Source: an uncultured Pelagibacteraceae bacterium
GTDB lineage: Bacteria > Pseudomonadota > Alphaproteobacteria > Pelagibacterales > Pelagibacteraceae
DNA: 7,467 nt
Assembly: GCA_902548045.1 (NCBI GenBank)
Contig: CACCPR010000021.1
Coordinates: forward strand, 1-7,467
Direction of reading: 5' to 3'
Part shown: piece by piece, positions 1-7,253 of the stretch
Position numbering within the stretch: position 1 is the stretch's first letter
How the letters are laid out: every line of letters starts with the position of its first letter
Program-made: the position numbers and the translations under genes
Notes under the pieces: generated by a model
The model's database searches: none
What the model was told of the DNA's origin: nothing
The model's input: only the letters and a program-made list of their open reading frames with translations

Positions 1-1
1 A

Positions 2-1023
<1,022 letters not shown>

Positions 1024-1024
<1 letters not shown>

Positions 1025-1413
1025 TGTCTGAAAATTTTGTAGTTGAAATTATAAGCCCAGACAAATCAATTTTAAAATCTGACACCAATGAAGTGATTAT
1101 TCCCTCCTACGAAGGCCAAATGGGTATACTCAAAAACCACGTGCCATTAATTACTTTTTTAAGACCAGGCTTGATTAATATCAAAAAAGACAATGAAGAA
1201 ATGAAATTTTTTGTAGAGGAAGGCACAGTAGAATTTTTAAATAACGATCTAATTATATTAACTTCAACATGTGAGAGTTTAGATAATTTAAAGCCTATAA
1301 ATATTAAAAAAATTATAAGCGAGTCTCAAAAAAAGATTAGTCAAAATGAAATAAATGACAAAGAAAAATACCTACTTTCACATAAAATTGAAACATTGAG
1401 TGAAATTAGTTAA
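1024..1413 (+). CDS. atpC: F1F0 ATP synthase subunit epsilon
   Basis: Epsilon subunit of the F1 central stalk. It joins gamma to the c-ring and in many bacteria restrains ATP hydrolysis through its C-terminal helices. The protein has 129 residues, slightly shorter than the 138 of E. coli. The N-terminal beta-sandwich (about residues 1-85) carries the family pattern EVIIPSYEGQMGILKNHVPL followed by LRPG, then EEGTVEFLNNDLIILT. The lysine-rich remainder (about 90-129) should form the two C-terminal helices; they look short and diverged. The ATG start overlaps the atpD stop by one base, and no Shine-Dalgarno sequence is visible, which fits translational coupling. It is the last gene of the atp operon. 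Its final 8 bases overlap the 3' end of rppH on the other strand. Identity follows from the motifs and from position after atpD. Confidence 0.95.
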
Positions 1414-1876
1414 TAAAGTTTTTCAACTCTATTAGTAATTTTTCATATACATGTTTTTTAAAGTTAACAATTACTTTAGGCAAATCATTTATATTTATCC
1501 ATTTCCACTGAATAAATTCAGGATTTTTTGTTTTTAAATCAATTTCATTTTCTAAACCAAGAAATCTAACTATAAACCATTTTTGTTTTTGACCTCTATA
1601 TTTTCCTCTCCAAATAATTCCTATTAGTTCTTTTGGCAGTTCATATTCAAGCCATCCATCAATCTCTTTAATAATTTTAATATTCTTTATACTTGTTTCT
1701 TCCTCAAGTTCTCTTTTCATCGCAGAAAGATAATCCTCATTTTCATTTACTCCTCCTTGAGGCATTTGCCATTTATTTATTGGATTATCTTTTCTTTTAC
1801 CTACAAAAACTTTATTTTCACTATTTAATACTATTGCACCTACACCAATTCTTAGAGGAAGTATTTTTTCAGTCAT
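1406..1876 (-). CDS. rppH: RNA pyrophosphohydrolase (Nudix family)
   Basis: RppH/NudH-type Nudix hydrolase, 156 residues. Members convert the 5' triphosphate of mRNA to a monophosphate, which triggers RNase E-dependent decay, and can also hydrolyse dinucleoside polyphosphates. The Nudix box spans residues 41-63, with G41, E47, R55, E56, E59 and E60 all present. The usual glycine near its end is serine (S62, EETSI). RppH-specific flanks are visible: RIGVGAIVLN near the N-terminus, NKWQMPQGG just before the box, GWLEYELP (74-81) and YRGQKQKWF (93-101). These separate it from generic MutT-like Nudix proteins. The ATG is 3 bases downstream of the ctpA stop and has no clear Shine-Dalgarno sequence, so it probably depends on ctpA translation. 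It is the last gene of the minus-strand unit and ends tail to tail inside atpC. Substrate preference is inferred from the family. Confidence 0.93.
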   Translation of the reverse strand: MTEKILPLRIGVGAIVLNSENKVFVGKRKDNPINKWQMPQGGVNENEDYLSAMKRELEEETSIKNIKIIKEIDGWLEYELPKELIGIIWRGKYRGQKQKWFIVRFLGLENEIDLKTKNPEFIQWKWININDLPKVIVNFKKHVYEKLLIELKNFIN

Positions 1877-1879
1877 TTA

Positions 1880-3025
1880 CTATGAGCTAAACAACTTGAG
1901 CGCGTAATTTAATTGATTATCGTTATTTGAATTTATCTTAAAATTATCTTCAACTTCTTTGACTATTATATCTGGGGTTACTCCAACTTCAGATATGGAG
2001 TTTCCAGAAGGCAAATAATATTTAGAAATAGTTAGTCGCATGCCGCCACCATTTCTTAAGGGAATAATTGACTGAACAGAGCCTTTTCCATAAGAATTTT
2101 CACCCAAAATTATCGCTCTTTTATGATCTTTTAGTGCTCCTGCAAAAATTTCAGAAGCAGATGCAGAACCATTGTTTATTAAAACTATTATAGGCTTTCC
2201 TTTGGTCTCATCACCTTTCTTAGCAAAAAATTTTCTTGTTTCAGATGCCCTACGTCCTTTTGTTGAAACGATTTCACCATCCTCTAAAAAAAAATCAGTA
2301 ATATTAATTGCTTGAGTAAGTAAACCACCAGGATTATTCCTTAAATCTAAAATATAACCTTTAATTTTAGAATTCTTCTCAAATTTTTTAATAATATTTA
2401 AAAATTGTTTGTCACTATTTTCATTAAAAGATTTTAATCTTATGTAAGCTAAATTCTTATTTTTACCTAGGACTTCGGATTTTACTGACTGTATCTCAAT
2501 TATTTTTCGTTTAATTTTAAATTTTAAGGGTTTTTTTTCATTTTTTCTTCTTATAGTCAATTCTATTGAAGTTCCTACAGGTCCTCTCATTAATTTCACA
2601 GCTTCCATTAAACTCTTTCCTTGAACTTGCTCATTTCCTATTTTTACAATGTAGTCACCTGCTTTAATACCAGCCCTTGAGGCAGGCGTATCGTCTATAG
2701 GTGATATAACTTTAACTAAGCCTGCTTCCATGCCAATTTCAATTCCAAGTCCACCAAACTCACCTCTGGTATCTGTCTGCATTTCTTTAAAAAGTTCAGG
2801 ACTCATATATGCCGAATATGGATCAAGCGATTGTAATACTCCATTTATTGCTGAGTCCATTATTTCAGATTTGTTCACGTCATCGACGTATTCTTGGCCG
2901 ATTTTTTCTAAAACTTCTCCGAATAGGTCTATTTTTTCGTAAAATTTATTTTCAGAAGTGTTAGAAAGCGAATGTGTAATAGTTAAATTTAAAATAAGAA
3001 TGATATAAAATGTAAATTTTCTCAT
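1880..3025 (-). CDS. ctpA: Periplasmic C-terminal processing protease, peptidase S41 family
   Basis: CtpA/Prc-type serine protease of 381 residues, which cleaves near the C-termini of envelope proteins and in other proteobacteria helps control peptidoglycan hydrolases. Residues 1-21 look like a Sec signal peptide: R2 and K3, a hydrophobic core FTFYIILILNLTI, and possible cleavage after THSLS. An N-terminal helical segment is followed by a PDZ domain (about 88-170, with GEFGGLGIEIG and ASRAGIKAGDYIVKI) and the S41 protease core with LDLRNNPGG (226-234). The catalytic set is complete: S289 in NNGSASASE, K314 in SYGKGSVQ and Q318, with the same 25-residue Ser-Lys spacing as characterised CtpA/CtpB enzymes. 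The ATG overlaps the rsfS stop (ATGA), with AAAAGG 7 bases upstream as a plausible ribosome binding site. A run of nine T on the coding strand (2286-2294) encodes DFFLEDG. The substrate is unknown. Confidence 0.95.
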   Translation of the reverse strand: MRKFTFYIILILNLTITHSLSNTSENKFYEKIDLFGEVLEKIGQEYVDDVNKSEIMDSAINGVLQSLDPYSAYMSPELFKEMQTDTRGEFGGLGIEIGMEAGLVKVISPIDDTPASRAGIKAGDYIVKIGNEQVQGKSLMEAVKLMRGPVGTSIELTIRRKNEKKPLKFKIKRKIIEIQSVKSEVLGKNKNLAYIRLKSFNENSDKQFLNIIKKFEKNSKIKGYILDLRNNPGGLLTQAINITDFFLEDGEIVSTKGRRASETRKFFAKKGDETKGKPIIVLINNGSASASEIFAGALKDHKRAIILGENSYGKGSVQSIIPLRNGGGMRLTISKYYLPSGNSISEVGVTPDIIVKEVEDNFKINSNNDNQLNYALKLFSS

Positions 3026-3369
3026 ACTGTAGCCTTTTCTTTAGGAATTTCTTCTGACCACATTTTCTCAAGATCATAAAATTCTCTTTTTTCTGGATGG
3101 AAAATATGAACTATAATATCATTAGTATCAACTAGCTTCCAATCTTTGCTTTCTCTTCCTTCCATTCGACAATCATTTAAGCCAAACTTCTTCAATTCAG
3201 TTAAAAGTATTTCCGCAAGTGCCTGCAGATGTCTAGATGAAGTGCCTGAAGCAACAATCATGTAGTCAGCAATATAAGATTTATTTTTTAAATTAATAGA
3301 AATTATGTTTCTAGCCTTATTTTGATCTAAAATTTTTTCAATATTTTTTTTAATATTAAGTATATTCAT
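3022..3369 (-). CDS. rsfS: Ribosome silencing factor RsfS (Iojap family)
   Basis: RsfS binds ribosomal protein L14 (uL14) on the 50S subunit and blocks 30S joining, slowing translation in stationary phase or starvation and assisting large-subunit maturation. The protein is 115 residues, a typical length. Family signatures read in order are ADYMIVASGTSSRHLQALAE (34-53), EGRESKDWKLVD (70-81), IIVHIFHPEKREFYDLEKMW (85-104), then a short tail. The start ATG overlaps the nadD stop as ATGA, and its own TGA stop overlaps the ctpA start as ATGA, so it sits inside a translationally coupled run. The nadD-rsfS pairing is one of the most widely conserved neighbourhoods for this family. In many other bacteria rlmH follows rsfS; here ctpA follows immediately. 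Identity is firm; the physiological role is inferred from characterised homologues. Confidence 0.94.
   Translation of the reverse strand: MNILNIKKNIEKILDQNKARNIISINLKNKSYIADYMIVASGTSSRHLQALAEILLTELKKFGLNDCRMEGRESKDWKLVDTNDIIVHIFHPEKREFYDLEKMWSEEIPKEKATV
3033..3038 (-). promoter_or_regulatory. Probable ribosome binding site of ctpA
   Basis: The minus strand reads AAAAGG here, 7 bases upstream of the ctpA ATG and inside the 3' end of rsfS. It matches the AAGG part of the Shine-Dalgarno consensus at a sensible spacing. It is the only convincing ribosome binding site I can see in the window; the other starts have none and probably rely on coupling or direct start-codon recognition. It supports choosing the ATG at 3025, which also gives the protein a complete signal peptide. 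Confidence 0.4.
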
Positions 3370-3911
3370 CTTTGATTTTTAAAGTAATTTTTCTTAATAA
3401 ATGTCGATGAAATATTTATATGTTTATTCTTTATAAAAATAATATTTTTTTTGGTTAGATATTTCACGACAGTCGATTCTTTACTTTTTTTATCATATCC
3501 TTTTCTAGAAAGCACCACTAACTTTGTTAACTTAGCTATTTTTTTCCATTTTGTCCACTTATGAAAATTTATCAAGTTATCTGCACCTAAAATTAAATAT
3601 AAGTTTTTTTGTTTTTTATATTTTATGAAATAATTAACCACATTAATAGTTCGAGATGAATTAATTTTTTTATCTAAATGTAAAACATTAATTTCTTTTA
3701 ATTTTCCTAAAGCTAAATTAGATTTAAATATTCTTTCTTCCAGTGTAAAATAAGGATTTTTCTTTAAAGGGTTTTTTTTAGTTACAACCCAATAAATTTT
3801 TTTGAGACGTATTTTTTTTAAAACGATTTGTGAAATTTTTACATGTCCTTTGTGAGGTGGATCAAAACTCCCACCAAAAATTCCAATACCTCTCTTAATT
3901 TTGTTCAACAT
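3366..3911 (-). CDS. nadD: Nicotinate-nucleotide adenylyltransferase
   Basis: NadD transfers AMP from ATP to nicotinate mononucleotide, giving deamido-NAD, the penultimate step of NAD synthesis in the cytoplasm. The 181-residue protein begins with the nucleotidyltransferase signature GIFGGSFDPPHKGH (10-23), whose two histidines (H20, H23) bind ATP phosphates. It continues with the NadD-type segment LILGADNLINFHKWTKW (106-122) and the C-terminal ATP-binding motif ISST (167-170) followed by FIKK. It ends only 11 residues after ISST, whereas the E. coli-type enzyme continues for another 30 or so residues. The gene is extremely AT- and lysine-rich, even compared with its neighbours. The ATG is the only reasonable start, since no other Met precedes the signature. 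It lies 1 base after the proA stop and overlaps rsfS by 4 bases. Function is well supported by motifs and by the nadD-rsfS context. Confidence 0.94.
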   Translation of the reverse strand: MLNKIKRGIGIFGGSFDPPHKGHVKISQIVLKKIRLKKIYWVVTKKNPLKKNPYFTLEERIFKSNLALGKLKEINVLHLDKKINSSRTINVVNYFIKYKKQKNLYLILGADNLINFHKWTKWKKIAKLTKLVVLSRKGYDKKSKESTVVKYLTKKNIIFIKNKHINISSTFIKKNYFKNQR

Positions 3912-3912
3912 A

Positions 3913-5154
3913 TCATGATCTGATAATTCCTTTGCCAGATACTATATATTTGTAAGAAGTTAGTTGATTAATTCCAACTGGTCCTCTTGGTGGTAATTTA
4001 TTTGTTGATATTCCAATTTCACCGCCAAAACCAAATTCACCACCATCTGCAAATTGTGTTGAAACATTGTGCATAGCTATTGAACTATTAACTCTATCTA
4101 GAAAAATTTTCGCGTTTTTAGGATTATTTGTGATTATACTATCTGTGTGCATAGTTCCGTATTTCAATATATGTTCAACTGCTTCGTTAACATTTTTAAC
4201 AGTTTTTATTGAAATAATTTTATCTAGATATTCAGTTCTCCAATCTTTATCTACGGCAATTTTTAATTTGTTGTTAAACAGTTTATTTATTTTATTATCG
4301 ACTCTCACTTCACATCCCGATTTAATAAGTGATTTAATGATTTCTTTCGCATGAGTTTTCAGAGCCTTATGGTCCACCAAAAGTGTTTCAGCCGCTCCAC
4401 ATATACTGGTTCTTCTCATTTTAGCATTAATAATTATTTTTTTTGCCATTTCTAGGTTTGAACTTTTATCTACAAAGATATGGCATAATCCTTCAAGGTG
4501 ACCAATTACATGAATATTTGAGAATTTTTGAACTTTAGCCACCAATCCCTTTCCACCTCTAGGCACTATAACATCTATATACTTGCCCATTTTAGAAAGC
4601 ATATTATCTACAATTTTTCTTTCTTTCTTTTCTATGAATTGAATACAGTTTTTGTTTATCTTATTTTTTTTAAGCACTTCCCTAAAAATATTAGCTAACA
4701 ACTTATTAGAATTAAATGCTTCAGACCCTCCTCTTAAAATTGAGCAGTTTCCAGATTTTAAACTTAAAGCCGCTACATCTGCTGTTACATTTGGCCTACT
4801 TTCATAAATAACTCCTATTACCCCAATTGGAGTTGAAACTTTTTTTATTTTTAATCTATTTGGTCTACTCCAACTCTCTAGAACTTTGTTTAAAGGATTT
4901 TTAAATCTTGATATTTCATCAATTGAGTTTCTTATACCCTCAATTCTTTTATCATCTAATATAAGTCTATCAACAAGATGTTTACGCTTAACGTTTTTAA
5001 CGTCTTTTTGATTTTCATAAATAATTCTTCTTTTATTTTTAATAAGTGCTTTATTGTAACTATTTAAAACTCTCTTAATTCTATTATGACTTACCTTTTT
5101 AAGATCTTCAAAAGCCTTTCTAGCGTTTTTCCCAATTTTTTCTAAATACTGCAT
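3913..5154 (-). CDS. proA: Gamma-glutamyl phosphate reductase (glutamate-5-semialdehyde dehydrogenase)
   Basis: ProA reduces gamma-glutamyl phosphate with NADPH to glutamate 5-semialdehyde, the second step of proline synthesis. At 413 residues it has the normal length of this aldehyde-dehydrogenase-superfamily enzyme. Visible signatures are PIGVIGVIYESRPNVTAD (109-126), LKSGNCSILRGGSEA (132-146), VPRGGKGLV (197-205), the active-site segment NAKMRRTSICGAAETLL with the nucleophile C252, and the C-terminal FADGGEFGFGGEIGIST (368-384) followed by LPPRGPVGINQLTSYKY. The active-site neighbourhood (MRRTSICGAAE) resembles alphaproteobacterial ProA more than the enterobacterial form. The start ATG directly follows the proB stop (TAAATG, zero gap), so the kinase and reductase, which handle a labile phosphorylated intermediate, are probably made in step. 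The gene for the third enzyme, proC, is not in this window. Confidence 0.97.
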   Translation of the reverse strand: MQYLEKIGKNARKAFEDLKKVSHNRIKRVLNSYNKALIKNKRRIIYENQKDVKNVKRKHLVDRLILDDKRIEGIRNSIDEISRFKNPLNKVLESWSRPNRLKIKKVSTPIGVIGVIYESRPNVTADVAALSLKSGNCSILRGGSEAFNSNKLLANIFREVLKKNKINKNCIQFIEKKERKIVDNMLSKMGKYIDVIVPRGGKGLVAKVQKFSNIHVIGHLEGLCHIFVDKSSNLEMAKKIIINAKMRRTSICGAAETLLVDHKALKTHAKEIIKSLIKSGCEVRVDNKINKLFNNKLKIAVDKDWRTEYLDKIISIKTVKNVNEAVEHILKYGTMHTDSIITNNPKNAKIFLDRVNSSIAMHNVSTQFADGGEFGFGGEIGISTNKLPPRGPVGINQLTSYKYIVSGKGIIRS

Positions 5155-6240
5155 TTATAATTTTACCATATCATCTTTATGAATAATTTCAGATTTGCTT
5201 AAATAACCCAAGACTCTCTCTATTTCATTACTGTGTTTGCCTTTAATCTTTTCGATTTCTACTGAATTAAAAGAAGCCAATCCCCTAGCTAACTGTCTAT
5301 CATTTTGGTCAACAATTAAGACGTTTGCCCCCTTGTCGAAAGAACCTCTAATTTTTGTAATTCCAGCCGCTAACAAACTTTTTCCATTTAATAATGCTTT
5401 CGCTGCCCCATCATCGACATAAATAATACCAGATGAATTCAAAGAACTTATTATCCATTTTTTTCTAGCATCTAAACTTGAAATTTTAGGTATAAAATGT
5501 GTACAAATTTTATTTTTTAATAATTTTTTAAGAGGATTTTCTTTTTTACCATTAGCAATAAACATGTGACAACCAGAGTTAATACAAATTTTAGCTGCAT
5601 CTAATTTTGTAGAAATTCCCCCAGAGCCATACAAATTTTTACTAGTATTAACTAATGAATAAACTTTTTCATCAATTTTGGTAACAGTTTTTACAATCTT
5701 TTTTGATTTATCATAGAGACCATCTACGTCTGATAATATGATTAGAGTATCTGCACCAACAATCTGTGCTACTCTCGCTGCAAGTCTGTCGTTATCACCA
5801 TATTTTATTTCTGCGGTTGCAGTTGTATCATTTTCATTTACAATTGGAATTGCCTTTAATTTAAAAAGATTTTCAAAAGTGCTTCTTACATTTAAAGCAC
5901 GTCTCCTTTGTTCTGTGTCATCAGGGCTAATTAAAATTTGTCCAGATTTTATTCTGAATTTATCAAAGAGTTTTTGGAATTCGCTAGCCAAATGAATTTG
6001 GCCAATAGCGGCTATTGCTTGACTCATTTCTAGCTTAATCTTTTTCTTTTTTATTTTTAAATATTTCTGCCCAAGGGCAATAGCTCCAGAAGAAACAATG
6101 ACAAAATTTTTACCTTTGCCATATTTTTTAATATCTTTTATTAAAGATGTAACCCATCTTTTTTTAAATTTTCCTTTATTATCGATTACAGTTGATGATC
6201 CTAACTTAATTACAATTATTTGAGATTTAGCGATTAGCAT
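5155..6240 (-). CDS. proB: Glutamate 5-kinase with C-terminal PUA domain
   Basis: ProB phosphorylates L-glutamate to gamma-glutamyl phosphate, the first and usually proline-inhibited step of proline synthesis. The 361-residue protein has the full two-domain form. The amino-acid-kinase domain (about 8-255) shows VIKLGSSTV (10-18), VSSGAIALGQ (49-58), PIVNENDTTATAEIKYGDND (132-151), ILSDVDGLYD (168-177) and GSGGISTKLDAAK (206-218). A PUA domain (about 272-348) is recognisable in DDGAAKALLNGKSLLAAGI and GANVLIVDQNDRQLARGL. The start at 6240 is chosen because it places VIKLGSS about 10 residues in, as in relatives. It overlaps the 3' end of obgE by 14 bases, the largest overlap in the unit, and no Shine-Dalgarno sequence is evident. 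It abuts proA with no gap. Identity is secure; feedback control by proline is assumed from the family. Confidence 0.97.
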   Translation of the reverse strand: MLIAKSQIIVIKLGSSTVIDNKGKFKKRWVTSLIKDIKKYGKGKNFVIVSSGAIALGQKYLKIKKKKIKLEMSQAIAAIGQIHLASEFQKLFDKFRIKSGQILISPDDTEQRRRALNVRSTFENLFKLKAIPIVNENDTTATAEIKYGDNDRLAARVAQIVGADTLIILSDVDGLYDKSKKIVKTVTKIDEKVYSLVNTSKNLYGSGGISTKLDAAKICINSGCHMFIANGKKENPLKKLLKNKICTHFIPKISSLDARKKWIISSLNSSGIIYVDDGAAKALLNGKSLLAAGITKIRGSFDKGANVLIVDQNDRQLARGLASFNSVEIEKIKGKHSNEIERVLGYLSKSEIIHKDDMVKL

Positions 6241-7213
6241 AATTTAACAAGATTTGTTTGATTTTTTTAATATCTTTATTTGAAAAAACTGAAATAACTT
6301 CATATTTTGTTTTAACTTTTTTTTTAAATTCAACTAATTTTTTTTTAATATCTTCATTTTTCAACAAATCCGATTTATTAAAAAAAATAATTTCTTTTCT
6401 TTTACTCAACATTTTATCATATGAGGTAAGTTCTATTTTTATTTTTTTATAAGCGCTTGTAAGATCATTTTCGGTCAAGTCAATTAAATGCAATAAAACC
6501 TTACACCTCTCTATATGACGTAAAAACTTATCTCCCAATCCAACACCTTTATGCGCTCCTTCCACAAGACCAGGAATATCAGCCAAGGTTATCTCTTTTC
6601 CATTGTGATATGTTACTCCCAAATTTGGGTTAATTGTTGTAAAAGGATAGCTTGCAATTTTAGGTTTAGCTCTAGTTAAAGCAGCTAACAAACTAGATTT
6701 TCCAGCGTTAGGTTTTCCAATTATCCCTACATCTGCGATTACTTTAAGCTGCAACCATATCCAAAATTCCTCACCAAGTTTTCCATTTGTTTTCTTTTTA
6801 GGAGCCCTATTTGTTGAACTTTTAAATCTAACATTTCCCAAACCACCTTTTCCGCCTGAAGCTACAAGATATTTTTCTTTATTTTTAGTAAAATCATAAA
6901 TCAAAGTATTATTGTCTTCTTCATAAATTTGAGTTCCCAACGGCACTTTCAAAATTAAATCTTCTCCATTAGCACCCGTTTTATTTCTTTTACTTCCAGG
7001 TTTTCCACTTTCAGCTTTAAAATGTTGGGCATATCTAAAATCTATAAGCGTGTTCAAATTTCTTTCTGACTCAACTATTATAGATCCTCCATTTCCTCCA
7101 TCTCCTCCATCTGGCCCTCCATATTCGATAAATTTTTCTCTTCGAAAACTCGCTGATCCTGAACCACCGTTTCCAGCTTTAATATATATTTTTGCTTGAT
7201 CTAAAAATTTCAT
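6227..7213 (-). CDS. obgE: GTPase Obg (CgtA), 50S ribosome assembly
   Basis: Essential Obg-family GTPase that binds the 50S subunit late in assembly and links ribosome maturation to guanine-nucleotide status. The protein is 328 residues. The N-terminal Obg domain (about 1-157) is glycine-rich: MKFLDQAKIYIKAGNGG, SFRREKFIEYGGPDGGDGG, and VASGGKGGLGN (117-127). The G domain follows, with G1 GKPNAGKSS (166-174), switch I threonines in YPFTTINPNLG (189-199), G3 DIPGLVEGA (212-220), G4 NKSD (279-282) and a G5-like SVFSN (308-312). It ends soon after the G domain, so the C-terminal OCT extension of some homologues is absent. Translation begins 40 bases after the rpmA stop, the usual rpmA-obgE arrangement; a perfect palindrome occupies this spacer. 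The last 14 bases overlap proB. Short A9, A9 and T8 homopolymer runs lie in the last third of the gene. Confidence 0.97.
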   Translation of the reverse strand: MKFLDQAKIYIKAGNGGSGSASFRREKFIEYGGPDGGDGGNGGSIIVESERNLNTLIDFRYAQHFKAESGKPGSKRNKTGANGEDLILKVPLGTQIYEEDNNTLIYDFTKNKEKYLVASGGKGGLGNVRFKSSTNRAPKKKTNGKLGEEFWIWLQLKVIADVGIIGKPNAGKSSLLAALTRAKPKIASYPFTTINPNLGVTYHNGKEITLADIPGLVEGAHKGVGLGDKFLRHIERCKVLLHLIDLTENDLTSAYKKIKIELTSYDKMLSKRKEIIFFNKSDLLKNEDIKKKLVEFKKKVKTKYEVISVFSNKDIKKIKQILLNYANR

Positions 7214-7224
7214 TTTAGGTATAA

Positions 7225-7248
7225 TATAAATAACTTAAGTTATTTATA
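7225..7248 (-). repeat. Perfect 24-bp palindrome in the rpmA-obgE spacer
   Basis: The left half is TATAAATAACTT and the right half is its exact reverse complement, with the centre between 7236 and 7237 (core CTTAAG). All 12 base pairs match; the next pair outward (7224/7249) does not. It fills most of the 40-base gap between the rpmA stop and the obgE start, ending 11 bases before the obgE ATG. As RNA it could form a stem of about 10 AU-rich pairs with a 4-base loop. No run of U follows in the direction of transcription, so it is not a standard intrinsic terminator. It could be a transcript-processing or attenuating hairpin, a dyad bound by a dimeric regulator, or chance in AT-rich DNA. The palindrome is seen directly; any function is inference. 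Confidence 0.55.
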
Positions 7249-7253
7249 CAGAT

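Noticed and set aside
1398..1429. Possible hairpin after atpC: GAGTGAAA pairing with TTTCAACTC, with T-rich sequence further on.
   Set aside because: The stem is 4+4 pairs with a bulge and a 15-base loop, and the T-rich stretch is not adjacent. It is too weak to call a terminator.
1693..1890. Plus-strand open frame of 65 codons across the start of rppH, rich in Leu and Phe like a membrane peptide.
   Set aside because: The hydrophobic look comes from reading the antisense of Lys- and Glu-rich rppH codons; no independent support.
4067..4354. Plus-strand open frame of 95 codons inside proA.
   Set aside because: It lies wholly antisense to the conserved proA catalytic region, shows no recognisable motif, and its hydrophobic composition is typical of antisense translation.
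5738..5995. Plus-strand open frame of 85 codons inside proB.
   Set aside because: It is antisense to the conserved kinase core of proB, has no ribosome binding site or family signature, and is best explained as a shadow.
7220..7225. TATAAT, resembling a -10 promoter element on the plus strand in the rpmA-obgE spacer.
   Set aside because: It would read antisense into rpmA, I identified no matching -35 element, and such hexamers are expected by chance in DNA this AT-rich.
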